A stretch of DNA of 42,306 nt from Sediminibacterium sp. (GTDB lineage: Bacteria > Bacteroidota > Bacteroidia > Chitinophagales > Chitinophagaceae). The notes under the pieces were generated by a model, which saw nothing but the letters and a program-made list of their open reading frames with translations, made no database searches and was not told the origin of the DNA. Location of the stretch: contig JAOASV010000203.1 in assembly GCA_030158535.1 (NCBI GenBank), positions 1 through 42,306 on the forward strand, read 5' to 3'. How positions within the stretch are numbered: the stretch's first letter is position 1; each line of letters starts with the position of its first letter. The position numbers and the translations under genes were made by a program. Shown here piece after piece: positions 28,734 to 37,491 of this stretch.

Positions 28734-29450
28734 ATGACAGAGTTTAGACCCGGCCGATTTGAAATTTTGCCTGTTATCATTAAAAATCTTTTAATCATTA
28801 ATGGGTTATTTTATTTGGCGCAAATCACATTTCCAGAATCACCGACTGCAAATTTTAGTCTCGAAGATTTGTTTGCATTACATGCATGGCAAAGTGAATT
28901 GTTTAAGCCATGGCAACTAGTAACGCACTTATTCATGCACGGCGACTTCTATCATATTTTAGGTAATATGTTTGCACTTTGGATGTTTGGATCGGTGTTA
29001 GAAAACTTATGGGGTTCTGCTCGTTTTATTACTTTCTATTTGGTTTGTGGCTTAGGCGCAGCGCTGATTCATTTGTTATTTTTAAATTATGAATTAACGC
29101 CACTCATTGAAGAATTTCAAACCAGAGAAAAGTTAGGACTAATCAATGAAGCAGTAGCTTTCAAGTACAATCAAATTATTAATACCGCAACGCTTGGCGC
29201 TAGTGGCGCTGTGTTTGGTATATTGGCGGCCTTTGTGTACCTCTTTCCTAACACCTATATCTATTTATACTTTTTTGTACCCGTTAAAGCAAAGTGGGTA
29301 GGTCTAATTTATTTTGGCTTCGAAGTTTTTAGTGCGGTGCAAAATGCAGCTGGCGACAATGTTGCAAGATGGGCGCACGTGGGTGGCGCACTTGTAGGAC
29401 TTATAATTGTCATTACTTGGAACAAAACAAACAAAAAAACGTTTTACTAG
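28734..29450 (+). CDS. Rhomboid family intramembrane serine protease
   Basis: FMHGDFYHILGNMFALWMFG, catalytic Ser motif LGASGAVFGILAAF, catalytic His WAHVGGALVG. Confidence 0.92.
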   Translation: MTEFRPGRFEILPVIIKNLLIINGLFYLAQITFPESPTANFSLEDLFALHAWQSELFKPWQLVTHLFMHGDFYHILGNMFALWMFGSVLENLWGSARFITFYLVCGLGAALIHLLFLNYELTPLIEEFQTREKLGLINEAVAFKYNQIINTATLGASGAVFGILAAFVYLFPNTYIYLYFFVPVKAKWVGLIYFGFEVFSAVQNAAGDNVARWAHVGGALVGLIIVITWNKTNKKTFY

Positions 29451-29464
29451 AATAAAGCCATTCC

Positions 29465-30331
29465 ATGCCACAACAACGTTTTATGTCAAATAGAAAAATG
29501 CTGCTCGGAGAAGACAGCAATGCGCTTGTTTTTTTATTTGCAGTAAACATGACCATTTTTGTACTCATCAGTTTCTTAAAGACTGTGTACTATTTAACGG
29601 ACACACCGCTGGAGCTTTTTGAGCGTCAAATTGTGGACTTTTTTAGAATGCCTGGCAGTTTTGCAGCTGTACTATATAAGCCATGGACTTTTTTGATTCA
29701 CTTTTTTAGCCAGTATCATTTTTGGCAGCTCGTGAGTAGTATGTTATGGCTTTGGAGTTTTGGCTATATTTTTCAGGACTTATCTGGTAATAAACATGTA
29801 ATTCCTGTTTATATCTATTCGGGAGTGCTTGGTGCAATTGGGTTTTTAACGGTGAATGCCCTGCTACCTGGGCACGCAAATGGGGTACAACCCATTATGG
29901 GCGCTGGTGCTAGTGTAGTGGGTATTGCTGTTGCAACCACGGTATTGGCCCCAAAGTACAAGCTGTTTCCACTCGTTAACGGCGGCATTCCACTTTGGGT
30001 ATTGACCCTTGTATTTTTAGTATTGGATTTTTCAACATCTGCCGTAGTTCCTGCTATACTTATTTCACACATCATCGCTGCGCTGGTAGGTTTTGGTTAC
30101 GTGAAGCTTTTACAAAATGGCACCAATACAGGCGAATGGATGATTCGATTTTACCACTGGGGTAATAATTTATTAGCTCCAAAAAGTACACGTATTGTAA
30201 AAGCTGATACAAGAGGTTTTGATTCGACAGAAAATAAGTTAAATGCAATTCTAGATAAAATGAATATCGTAGGCTATGACAATTTAACTGAAAGCGAAAA
30301 AGCATTTTTGAAATCTGCGAGTCAGGAATAA
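29465..30331 (+). CDS. Divergent rhomboid-family protein (second of a tandem pair)
   Basis: Multi-TM; MGAGASVVGIAVATT in place of GASGAVFG; SHIIAALVGFGYV in place of AHVGGALVG; FSQYHFWQLVSSMLWLWSFG in place of HxxxNM motif; directly downstream of a canonical rhomboid. Confidence 0.8.
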   Translation: MPQQRFMSNRKMLLGEDSNALVFLFAVNMTIFVLISFLKTVYYLTDTPLELFERQIVDFFRMPGSFAAVLYKPWTFLIHFFSQYHFWQLVSSMLWLWSFGYIFQDLSGNKHVIPVYIYSGVLGAIGFLTVNALLPGHANGVQPIMGAGASVVGIAVATTVLAPKYKLFPLVNGGIPLWVLTLVFLVLDFSTSAVVPAILISHIIAALVGFGYVKLLQNGTNTGEWMIRFYHWGNNLLAPKSTRIVKADTRGFDSTENKLNAILDKMNIVGYDNLTESEKAFLKSASQE

Positions 30332-30367
30332 TTTTTTGTTCCCGTCATTAATTCTTATTTTTAATGT

Positions 30368-31483
30368 ATGGCGGGAAGTTTTATTAGGCGGGCAACCAAA
30401 ACGGTTTTTTTATGTATCAACTTGCTAGTTGCCGTTATTTTTTTGTTAGCCTGTTTAACGCCTTTTGCACCTACTAGTACTTGGTGGATTTTAGGATTTA
30501 CAGGATTGGTAGTACCCTATGCAATTGTCATTTTATTTTTCTTTGCTATTTTTTGGCTCATTGCTAAACCCAAGCTATCACTCATTTCTATCGTAGTGCT
30601 TTGTATCGGATGGCAACAAATTGGTGTTATTGCAGCCGTAAAACCAGGGCCTATGTTGTCCGACCGAAAAAGAGAAAATCATATACGAATTATCGATTGG
30701 AATATTCAAAGTTTTAACGGATTATCTAAAAAACCACTAGTTAAAAAGCAAATACGTAAAGATATTGCTGCTAGTATTTTGCAACTAGAACCTGATGTTG
30801 TTTGCTTGCAAGAATTTAATAGTTCTGAATTAGGTGGCGCACAAACCAATAATATTGCGTTATTTAAAAAGCGGTATAAATATTTTTATTTTTCTCGAGA
30901 CTACACTAGAAATGATGGGGCGTATCAATCAGGTTGCATCATCTTTTCTAAATATCAAATCATTGATTCTGGAAAAATTAAATTTCCTGTAGCAGAGAGT
31001 TTAATTTATGTTGATATTTTAAAAGGCGAGGATACCATTCGAATATTTAATACCCACCTTCAGTCATTTAAATTCAAGCAAAACGATTATTCTGATATAG
31101 AAAAAATTAAAGAGCAGGACGCTAAAACCATTGACGCTTCTATGAACCTATTTAATAAAATGGGTCAGGCGTTTAAAAGAAGGGGTCCTCAATCTGAGCT
31201 TGTAAAAAAATCCCTGGAATCCTCGCCGCATCCTTCCATCATTTGTGGCGATTTTAATGATGTTCCTAATTCCTATACCTATTTTACCATCCGAAACAAT
31301 TGGAAGGATGCATTTTTGCAAAAAGGGTTTGGTATTGGCAGTAGTTTTACAACCCTTGCTCCAACACTTCGTATCGACTATATTTTAGCAAGCCCTCCCT
31401 TTGACATCATTACATTTGATATGATCGATGAAGGGCTTAGTGACCATGTGATGCTGGTTTCTGACGTACAATTAAAAAAATAA
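30368..31483 (+). CDS. Endonuclease/exonuclease/phosphatase family membrane protein
   Basis: N-terminal TM helices; IRIIDWNIQSFNGL, DVVCLQEFNS, IRIFNTHLQSFKF, SIICGDFNDVPNSYTYF, LRIDYILASP, LSDHVML. Confidence 0.92.
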   Translation: MAGSFIRRATKTVFLCINLLVAVIFLLACLTPFAPTSTWWILGFTGLVVPYAIVILFFFAIFWLIAKPKLSLISIVVLCIGWQQIGVIAAVKPGPMLSDRKRENHIRIIDWNIQSFNGLSKKPLVKKQIRKDIAASILQLEPDVVCLQEFNSSELGGAQTNNIALFKKRYKYFYFSRDYTRNDGAYQSGCIIFSKYQIIDSGKIKFPVAESLIYVDILKGEDTIRIFNTHLQSFKFKQNDYSDIEKIKEQDAKTIDASMNLFNKMGQAFKRRGPQSELVKKSLESSPHPSIICGDFNDVPNSYTYFTIRNNWKDAFLQKGFGIGSSFTTLAPTLRIDYILASPPFDIITFDMIDEGLSDHVMLVSDVQLKK

Positions 31484-31500
31484 AATACCTTCGTGACCTC

Positions 31501-33015
31501 ATGGCACCTTTAAAAGTATACAACTCGTTAACGCGTCAAAAAGAAGTATTTACGCCCATCAATGCGCCTTATGTGGGCATGTATGTGTGTGGTCCTACTG
31601 TTTCTGGCGAAAGCCATTTAGGTCATGCTAGGCCCTTTATTACTTTTGATGTGGTATTTCGTTACTTACAGCACCTTGGATACAAGGTTCGGTACGTTCG
31701 TAACATTACCGACGCTGGACACTTTGAAGAAGAAGGTAGAGAAGCAGAAGATAAAATTGCAACTAAAGCAATTCTTGAAAAATTAGAACCGATGGAGCTG
31801 GTGCAGAAATACACCAATATGTTTCATTGGGCTATGCAGCAGTTTAATAATTTACCACCAAGTATTGAGCCTACTGCAACGGGTCATATTGTGGAGCAAA
31901 TAGAAATGATTAAACAAATTATTGCAGATGGTTATGCGTATGAAGCCAACGGATCTGTGTATTTTAATGTCGAAAAATACAACACTGACTTTTCTAAAAA
32001 AGGTCAACCATATGGCATATTAAGTGGACGTAATTTAGAAGATCAAATAGATACAACAAGAGAGCTTGATAACCAAGATGAAAAGCAAAACAAATCTGAT
32101 TTTGCGTTATGGAAAAAAGCACCACCAGAACATATCATGCGCTGGCAAAGCCCATGGGGAGAAGGTTTCCCGGGTTGGCATATTGAGTGTTCTGCCATGA
32201 GTTCAAAATATTTAGGTAAAAAATTTGATATACATGGTGGCGGAATGGATTTACAATTCCCGCACCACGAATGTGAAATCGCACAGAGCACTGTATGTAA
32301 TCATGTGGCACCTGCCAATTATTGGTTGCATAATAATATGATTACCATCAACGGAAAAAAGATGGGCAAGAGTTATAACAACGTTATTAAACTCTCTGAA
32401 CTTTTTGCCGGAACACATCCAATATTAGAGCAAGCATACGCGCCTAATACCGTGCGCTTTTTTATTTTACAAAGCCATTACAGAGGCACACTTGATTTTA
32501 GCAATGAAGCGCTTATTGCTGCCGATAAAGCGGCAAAACGTTTGTGGGAAGCCTATGAGTGGTTGTCTAAACTACAGGTTTCAGATGTAGCATCTACCCC
32601 TAGTGATATTGAATTGGATAAAAAAGTAAATGTACTTGTTGATGATTTTGCCGTATTTATGAGTGATGATTTTAGTACGCCTAAAGTATTAGCAAATATG
32701 TTTGAACTAGTGCCAATCATAAATGGTATTAAAGATAAACACACAGCATCGACAGCGTTATCTAATAGCACTTTACTACATCTACAGCGTTCTTTAAAAA
32801 TTTACCTCGAAGATATTTTTGGACTGGTTGCGCCTTCTGCCGCAAATACTGCTGTACTAGATGGCGTATTACAATTACTAATTGAAGTGCGCAGTCAGGC
32901 CAAGGCAAGTAAAGATTTTGTTACTTCTGATAAAATCCGAAACCAACTAATGGCGCTAGGCATTCAATTAAAAGACGAGAAAGACGGAAGCGTTAGTTAT
33001 TCTGTATCCAATTAA
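31501..33015 (+). CDS. cysS: Cysteinyl-tRNA synthetase
   Basis: MYVCGPTVSGESHLGHARPFITFDVVFRYL, VRNITDAGH, GWHIECSAMSSKYLG, DIHGGGMDLQFPHHECEIAQS, KMGKSYNN. Confidence 0.97.
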   Translation: MAPLKVYNSLTRQKEVFTPINAPYVGMYVCGPTVSGESHLGHARPFITFDVVFRYLQHLGYKVRYVRNITDAGHFEEEGREAEDKIATKAILEKLEPMELVQKYTNMFHWAMQQFNNLPPSIEPTATGHIVEQIEMIKQIIADGYAYEANGSVYFNVEKYNTDFSKKGQPYGILSGRNLEDQIDTTRELDNQDEKQNKSDFALWKKAPPEHIMRWQSPWGEGFPGWHIECSAMSSKYLGKKFDIHGGGMDLQFPHHECEIAQSTVCNHVAPANYWLHNNMITINGKKMGKSYNNVIKLSELFAGTHPILEQAYAPNTVRFFILQSHYRGTLDFSNEALIAADKAAKRLWEAYEWLSKLQVSDVASTPSDIELDKKVNVLVDDFAVFMSDDFSTPKVLANMFELVPIINGIKDKHTASTALSNSTLLHLQRSLKIYLEDIFGLVAPSAANTAVLDGVLQLLIEVRSQAKASKDFVTSDKIRNQLMALGIQLKDEKDGSVSYSVSN

Positions 33016-33404
33016 TGATTGCAATCGTCGGCGTGTGCGTGGTTATGTACCCTGCACAATTTATAATTTAAATAATGGGCTATTACGACCAGTGCTACTG
33101 CTGGAAGTAACAGCATAAGGCTATGCGAGTGCAGCATCGATTTTATAAATAGTAAACTGATGCCCGCTGCAAATAACAACATTGGATAATAACTGTGATG
33201 GTGTTTTTTACGACCATGGTACAAAGAGTAAACACCGACAACAAACGCAAGGGCAATCATGATAAATTCAAAGCCTTGGTTTTCGATAATATTGACCCCA
33301 AAAAGAGGCAAACTGCTCAAAATAAGTGGGAGCACCGCGCAATGTATGGCGCATGCAACCGATGCAGCAATACCAAAAGCGTCCCAGTTGATTTTGAATT
33401 TCAT
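33012..33404 (-). CDS. MerC domain-containing membrane protein
   Basis: ASVACAIHCAVLPLILSSLPLFG, four-TM profile, His/Cys-rich C-terminus (CRVHNHAHADDCNH). Confidence 0.85.
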   Translation of the reverse strand: MKFKINWDAFGIAASVACAIHCAVLPLILSSLPLFGVNIIENQGFEFIMIALAFVVGVYSLYHGRKKHHHSYYPMLLFAAGISLLFIKSMLHSHSLMLLLPAVALVVIAHYLNYKLCRVHNHAHADDCNH

Positions 33405-33409
33405 GATTG

Positions 33410-33440
33410 TAAAGGTACACTATTGCAACTATGTTGCAAA
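33410..33440 (-). promoter_or_regulatory. Candidate merC promoter
   Basis: Minus strand: TTTG (33440-33437), N19, TACCTTTA (33417-33410); start codon 33404. Overlaps the inverted repeat at 33423-33439. Confidence 0.55.
33423..33439. promoter_or_regulatory. Perfect 7-3-7 inverted repeat TTGCAAC-TAT-GTTGCAA, putative Fur-family (Zur/Fur/PerR-type) operator
   Basis: Read directly from sequence; lies in the merC/SCO divergent intergenic region and overlaps the candidate merC -33 box; Fur-family gene at 34164. Confidence 0.6.
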
Positions 33441-33453
33441 ATGTTAAAATGCC

Positions 33454-33482
33454 CTTGTGGAGCGCCAATAACCGTAACTTTG
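33454..33482 (+). promoter_or_regulatory. Candidate promoter for the SCO gene
   Basis: TTG (33455-33457), N17, TAACTTTG (33475-33482, exact TAnnTTTG); start codon 33500. Confidence 0.5.
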
Positions 33483-33499
33483 AAGCCAATTCGAAATAT

Positions 33500-34156
33500 A
33501 TGAGCAAGAAATTGGCAATTTATCTAGTGTTTTTTACCCTTCTTCTAGCAGGGTTCTATTACTTCTTGTTTCGTGGCACCGATAACTGGAGGCCTAAACT
33601 AACCACCCTTGGTTATGTCAAGCCTTTTATGTTTACCAATCAAAATGGTAAATCTTTTACCAACGAAGATTTAAAAGGAAAGGTAACCGTGGTGCAATAT
33701 TTTTTTACAACCTGCAAAGGCATTTGCCCACGTATGCACGAAAGCATGCGCACCATTTACGAAGCCAACAAATCAAATCCTGATTTCTTAATTGTGGCAC
33801 ACACTTGTAATCCAGAAACCGATTCGGTGGCACGCCTTAAAAAATATGCCGACTCTTTACAAATTGACACTAAAAAATGGGTGTTACTTACCGGAAGAAA
33901 AGATAGTTTGTATCAAATGGCGCGTAGCTCTTATTTATTAGATGATCCAAAAAATAATGTAGAAAAAATTGAAGATCAATTTATTCATACCCAGTTTTTT
34001 GCACTCGTAGACCGTAATGGAAAAGTACGCGGACAAGTATATGATGCGCTCAAGCAAACCGATTTACAACAGCTGCAAATAGACATTAAAAAATTATTGG
34101 CAGAAAGTGTTTCGGGTACATTTGCCAATGGAATATTTACCAACAACCCGCAATAA
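33500..34156 (+). CDS. SCO family protein (SCO1/SenC/PrrC-type thioredoxin fold)
   Basis: N-terminal TM, VTVVQYFFTTCKGICPRMHESM (CxxxC), DFLIVAHTCNPETDS, FFALVDRNGKVRGQVYD. ORF-track start 33431 trimmed to ATG at 33500. Confidence 0.9.
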   Translation: MSKKLAIYLVFFTLLLAGFYYFLFRGTDNWRPKLTTLGYVKPFMFTNQNGKSFTNEDLKGKVTVVQYFFTTCKGICPRMHESMRTIYEANKSNPDFLIVAHTCNPETDSVARLKKYADSLQIDTKKWVLLTGRKDSLYQMARSSYLLDDPKNNVEKIEDQFIHTQFFALVDRNGKVRGQVYDALKQTDLQQLQIDIKKLLAESVSGTFANGIFTNNPQ

Positions 34157-34163
34157 ATACTAG

Positions 34164-34589
34164 GTGGAGCAAAAAATTATTGATCTATTAAAAAGAAGTA
34201 ATTTAAGTATTACGGATAGCAGAAAAAAAATTCTCGAAAGTTTTTTTCAGGAAGATTCTGCGCTCGCACACGCAGATATAGAAAATCATGTAGGTCAAGA
34301 TTTTGACCGCGTTACGATTTATAGAACCCTTCAAACCTTTGTAGACAAAGGGATTATCCATACCATACCCACACCAGACAATGCTGTTTTATATGCACTT
34401 TGCAAAGACAGTTGCAGTGCAGGGCATCACCACGACAATCATGTTCATTTTATTTGTGACAATTGTAATAAAACTTTTTGTTTAGAGCATGTAGTGGTTC
34501 CTGCCGTTCACATGCCGGTTGGTTTTGCTGCTTCACAAATTGATATGGTGGTAAGTGGTATTTGTAATTATTGTAATGCTACAACTTAA
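34164..34589 (+). CDS. Fur-family transcriptional regulator (Zur-like?), GTG start
   Basis: SITDSRKKILESFF, DFDRVTIYRTLQTFVDKGIIHTI, HHHDNHVHFICDNCNKTFCL, GICNYCN (CxxC structural zinc sites). Confidence 0.9.
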   Translation: MEQKIIDLLKRSNLSITDSRKKILESFFQEDSALAHADIENHVGQDFDRVTIYRTLQTFVDKGIIHTIPTPDNAVLYALCKDSCSAGHHHDNHVHFICDNCNKTFCLEHVVVPAVHMPVGFAASQIDMVVSGICNYCNATT

Positions 34590-34597
34590 ATTTTCCT

Positions 34598-35593
34598 ATG
34601 ATATTTATTACAGGCGCAAGCGGGTTACTCGGATCTTCATTGATAGAAACATTGTTTGAAAAACATACAGGCACCACGCCACTTCAAATTCGTGCACTAT
34701 ACCGAAAGCAAATTCCTGCTATACAATTTGCAGAAAAAGTTGAATGGATCGAAGGAGATGTTCTAGATGTTGTGGTGTTGGAAGAGGCTATGAAAGGTGT
34801 AGAACAAGTATACCACTGCGCGGCTATTGTGTCCTTTCATCCGAAGCTAAAACAGAAGATGCACGCCACCAATATTGATGGCACTGCAAATGTTGTCAAT
34901 GCTTGTATTGATGCCGGCATTAAAAAGTTGTTATTTGTAAGTTCGGTAGCTGCACTGGGTAGAATAAGAGAAGATGGTCCTATCAATGAAACGATGAATT
35001 GGTCTGCAGAAACGAGCAACAGTGAATACGGAAAAACAAAATATTTAGCAGAAATGGAAGTGTGGAGGGGGATTGGAGAAGGCCTAGACGCGGTGATCGT
35101 AAATCCGGTTATTATTTTGGGAAGCGGCAGCTGGCATACCGGGTCAACTAGTATATTTAAATCGGCGTATAACCGTTTTCCTTGGTATACAACAGGTGTG
35201 AGTGGGTTTGTAGACGTAAAAGACGTTTCAAATGCCATGACTCTACTTATGAACAGTGATATTAAGGCACAGCGCTTTATTATTAGTGGCCATAATACCC
35301 CTTACCGCACCATTTTTAATTTAATTGCCGACGCATTTCAAGTACCTCGTCCATCTAAAAAGGTAACGCCCCTCTTAGCTGCCATTGTGTGGAGGATCGA
35401 AGCGGTAAAAACCTTTTTTACAGGTAGTTCCCCACTATTAACCAAAGAAACGACGTTAACGGCTCAGGCTGCTGTTTATTTTGACAATAGTAAACTACTA
35501 AAAGCCTTACCAGATTTTTCGTATACACCACTAGAACAAACCATTACTAGAGTGGCAGAAGAGTTAAGGGTAAAATATAATTTAAAGGGATAG
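34598..35593 (+). CDS. NAD-dependent epimerase/dehydratase (extended SDR)
   Basis: IFITGASGLLGSSLIETL, VYHCAAIVSF, LFVSSVAALG, SEYGKTKYLAE. Confidence 0.9.
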   Translation: MIFITGASGLLGSSLIETLFEKHTGTTPLQIRALYRKQIPAIQFAEKVEWIEGDVLDVVVLEEAMKGVEQVYHCAAIVSFHPKLKQKMHATNIDGTANVVNACIDAGIKKLLFVSSVAALGRIREDGPINETMNWSAETSNSEYGKTKYLAEMEVWRGIGEGLDAVIVNPVIILGSGSWHTGSTSIFKSAYNRFPWYTTGVSGFVDVKDVSNAMTLLMNSDIKAQRFIISGHNTPYRTIFNLIADAFQVPRPSKKVTPLLAAIVWRIEAVKTFFTGSSPLLTKETTLTAQAAVYFDNSKLLKALPDFSYTPLEQTITRVAEELRVKYNLKG

Positions 35594-35603
35594 TGAGGAA
35601 GCA

Positions 35604-36548
35604 CTAATCCATTACTTTTTTCCAGAGTTCAGGAATTCTTTTGATCCACACCAGTTCGCGTCTTTTTGCTGATGCTTCTGTGGCAGGAAAGCCCATATAG
35701 GTTTTGCCGCCTTCTAAATTATTGGTAACACCAGCCTGACCTAAAACCACAGCGCCGGCTCCAATTCGAATTGTTTTATTAACACCAACCTGTCCCCACA
35801 GGGTAACGCCGTCTTCCAAAATAGTACCACCTGCAATTCCTACCTGCGCTGCCAGCAAACAATTTTTTCCAATAATGGTATCGTGTCCAATATGTACCTG
35901 GTTATCAATTTTTGTGCCTGCTCCAATTTTTGTGATGGCAGTAACGCCTCTATCAATGGTACAGTTGGCACCAATTTCTACCCCATCTTCAAGTACTACA
36001 GATCCACAACTTTCCATTTTTTTAAACCACTGGTCTCTATTTTTTTTGGTGTTATAATAGAATGCATCGCTACCAATGATGGTGCCTGCTTGTACAATAA
36101 CGTTGTCTCCAATAACGGTGTTATCTAATATGCAAACACCCGGATATATGCTGCAATTTTTTCCAATGCGAACATGGTTACCAATAAAAACCTGCGGCAT
36201 AATATAAGTGCCTTCTCCTATGGAAGCGCTTGCTGCTATAGGTTCTGTCGCTTTTAGCACCGGATTAAAATGATTGACAATGGTTAGATAAGATTCAAAT
36301 GGATCCTTGGTAACGAGTATTGTTTTTCCTTCCGGAACGGTAACTTCTGATGTATTGATGATGATAAAACTAGCTGCGCTATTAAGGCAGGTATCATAAT
36401 ATTTTGGGTGGTCTACAAAGACCAAATCTCCTGGTTCTACTACATGAATTTCATTGATACCATATACGTTTGCATCTGCGTCACCAACAACGCTAGCACC
36501 AATTAATTCCGCTATACGACTCACTAAAACAGGACTTGGAAACTTCAT
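35604..36548 (-). CDS. lpxD: UDP-3-O-(3-hydroxyacyl)glucosamine N-acyltransferase (LpxD-like, left-handed beta-helix)
   Basis: Hexapeptide repeats (IGKNCSIYPGVCILDNTVIGDNVIVQAGTIIGSDAFYY), GANCTIDRGVTAITKIGAGTKIDNQVHIGHDTIIGKNCLLAAQVGIAGG. Confidence 0.85.
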   Translation of the reverse strand: MKFPSPVLVSRIAELIGASVVGDADANVYGINEIHVVEPGDLVFVDHPKYYDTCLNSAASFIIINTSEVTVPEGKTILVTKDPFESYLTIVNHFNPVLKATEPIAASASIGEGTYIMPQVFIGNHVRIGKNCSIYPGVCILDNTVIGDNVIVQAGTIIGSDAFYYNTKKNRDQWFKKMESCGSVVLEDGVEIGANCTIDRGVTAITKIGAGTKIDNQVHIGHDTIIGKNCLLAAQVGIAGGTILEDGVTLWGQVGVNKTIRIGAGAVVLGQAGVTNNLEGGKTYMGFPATEASAKRRELVWIKRIPELWKKVMD

Positions 36549-36720
36549 ACTAAACCGTTTGATTGATGTAAAGGTAATACTCCATGCGCATAAGCATTAA
36601 GTGCTCATCTTCATTTTACGAGTGGTGATTTGATGTAGTATACCCATTTGATTCTAAAATGTTAATAAAATTGTTTACAAATAATATTGAATCATCTAAA
36701 AGTATTTTTAATATTGTGGT

Positions 36721-36738
36721 AGGGAAATTTATTTCCCT
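36721..36738. repeat. Perfect inverted repeat AGGGAAAT-TT-ATTTCCCT
   Basis: 8-bp arms, 2-nt loop, read from sequence; upstream of the pseudouridine synthase gene. Confidence 0.75.
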
Positions 36739-36762
36739 GTACTTACTAACCCATCCATATAT

Positions 36763-36786
36763 AAAGTCTCGCTTCTGCGAGACTTT
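36763..36786 (+). promoter_or_regulatory. Hairpin AAAGTCTCGC-TTCT-GCGAGACTTT followed by T-rich tract, immediately 5' of the pseudouridine synthase start
   Basis: Perfect 10-bp stem with a 4-nt loop, ending 10 nt before the ATG at 36797; terminator- or attenuator-like. Confidence 0.7.
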
Positions 36787-36796
36787 TGTTTTCTAC

Positions 36797-37378
36797 ATGA
36801 ATCAGTACTTTATTATCTACAAACCCTACCTTGTTGCTTCTCAGTTTTCGCCCATCGAAAACAAAGAAACCCTGGCTAATTACTTTGACGTACCAAAGGA
36901 TGTATACCCTGTTGGTAGGCTTGATGCAGATAGTGAAGGCTTACTTATTTTAACAAACGACACTTCTTTAAACCATAAATTATTGCATCCCAGTTTTGCG
37001 CATCAGCGTACCTATTATGCGCAAGTGGATGGCGCCATTACCAAAGAAGCGGTTCAAAAGTTAGAGGCAGGTGTAACCATTCAGGTAGATGGAAAACCGT
37101 ATCTCACGAAACCTGCAAGAGCTGCTATTTTTGAAATTGATCCGGTGGTTCCTCCCAGAAATCCACCTATCAGATTTAGAAAAGAAATTCCGGCGCCATG
37201 GATTCATTTGTCTTTAACGGAAGGAAAAAACAGACAAGTACGTAAAATGACGGCTGCCGTTGGCTTTCCTACCCTAAGGCTGATACGCTATAGCATTGGA
37301 AAGCTTTCTATTGCGGGCATGCAGCCTGGCGATATGATTGAAATGGGTCAGAAAGAAATGATGTATCAGATACTATAA
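36797..37378 (+). CDS. rRNA large-subunit pseudouridine synthase (RluE/RsuA family)
   Basis: YFIIYKPYLVASQFSP, VYPVGRLDADSEGLLILTNDTSLNHKLLHP, HLSLTEGKNRQVRKMTAAVGFPTLRLIRYSIG. ORF-track N-terminal extension (from 36659) rejected. Confidence 0.92.
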   Translation: MNQYFIIYKPYLVASQFSPIENKETLANYFDVPKDVYPVGRLDADSEGLLILTNDTSLNHKLLHPSFAHQRTYYAQVDGAITKEAVQKLEAGVTIQVDGKPYLTKPARAAIFEIDPVVPPRNPPIRFRKEIPAPWIHLSLTEGKNRQVRKMTAAVGFPTLRLIRYSIGKLSIAGMQPGDMIEMGQKEMMYQIL

Positions 37379-37399
37379 TAAAGCTGCGCTTTAGTTCTT

Positions 37400-37430
37400 T
37401 TTGGGAAACGAGCCGCATGTCTTAATTTCG
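37400..37430 (+). promoter_or_regulatory. Candidate promoter for lysS
   Basis: TTTG (37400-37403), N19, TAATTTCG (37423-37430); start codon 37492. Confidence 0.45.
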
Positions 37431-37491
37431 CAGCGCGCATGAATAGATTTGATAGTAAGGAATCTACTGCGCCATTAAATTCTTATAAAAT

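Noticed and set aside
34837-35238. Antisense ORF of 133 aa opposite the epimerase gene
   Set aside because: Shadow of an extended SDR coding region; no signal or motif.
36659-36796. N-terminal 46-aa extension of the pseudouridine synthase ORF
   Set aside because: Contains both hairpins and a non-conserved AT-rich translation; the homologous protein begins at MNQYFIIYKPY (36797).
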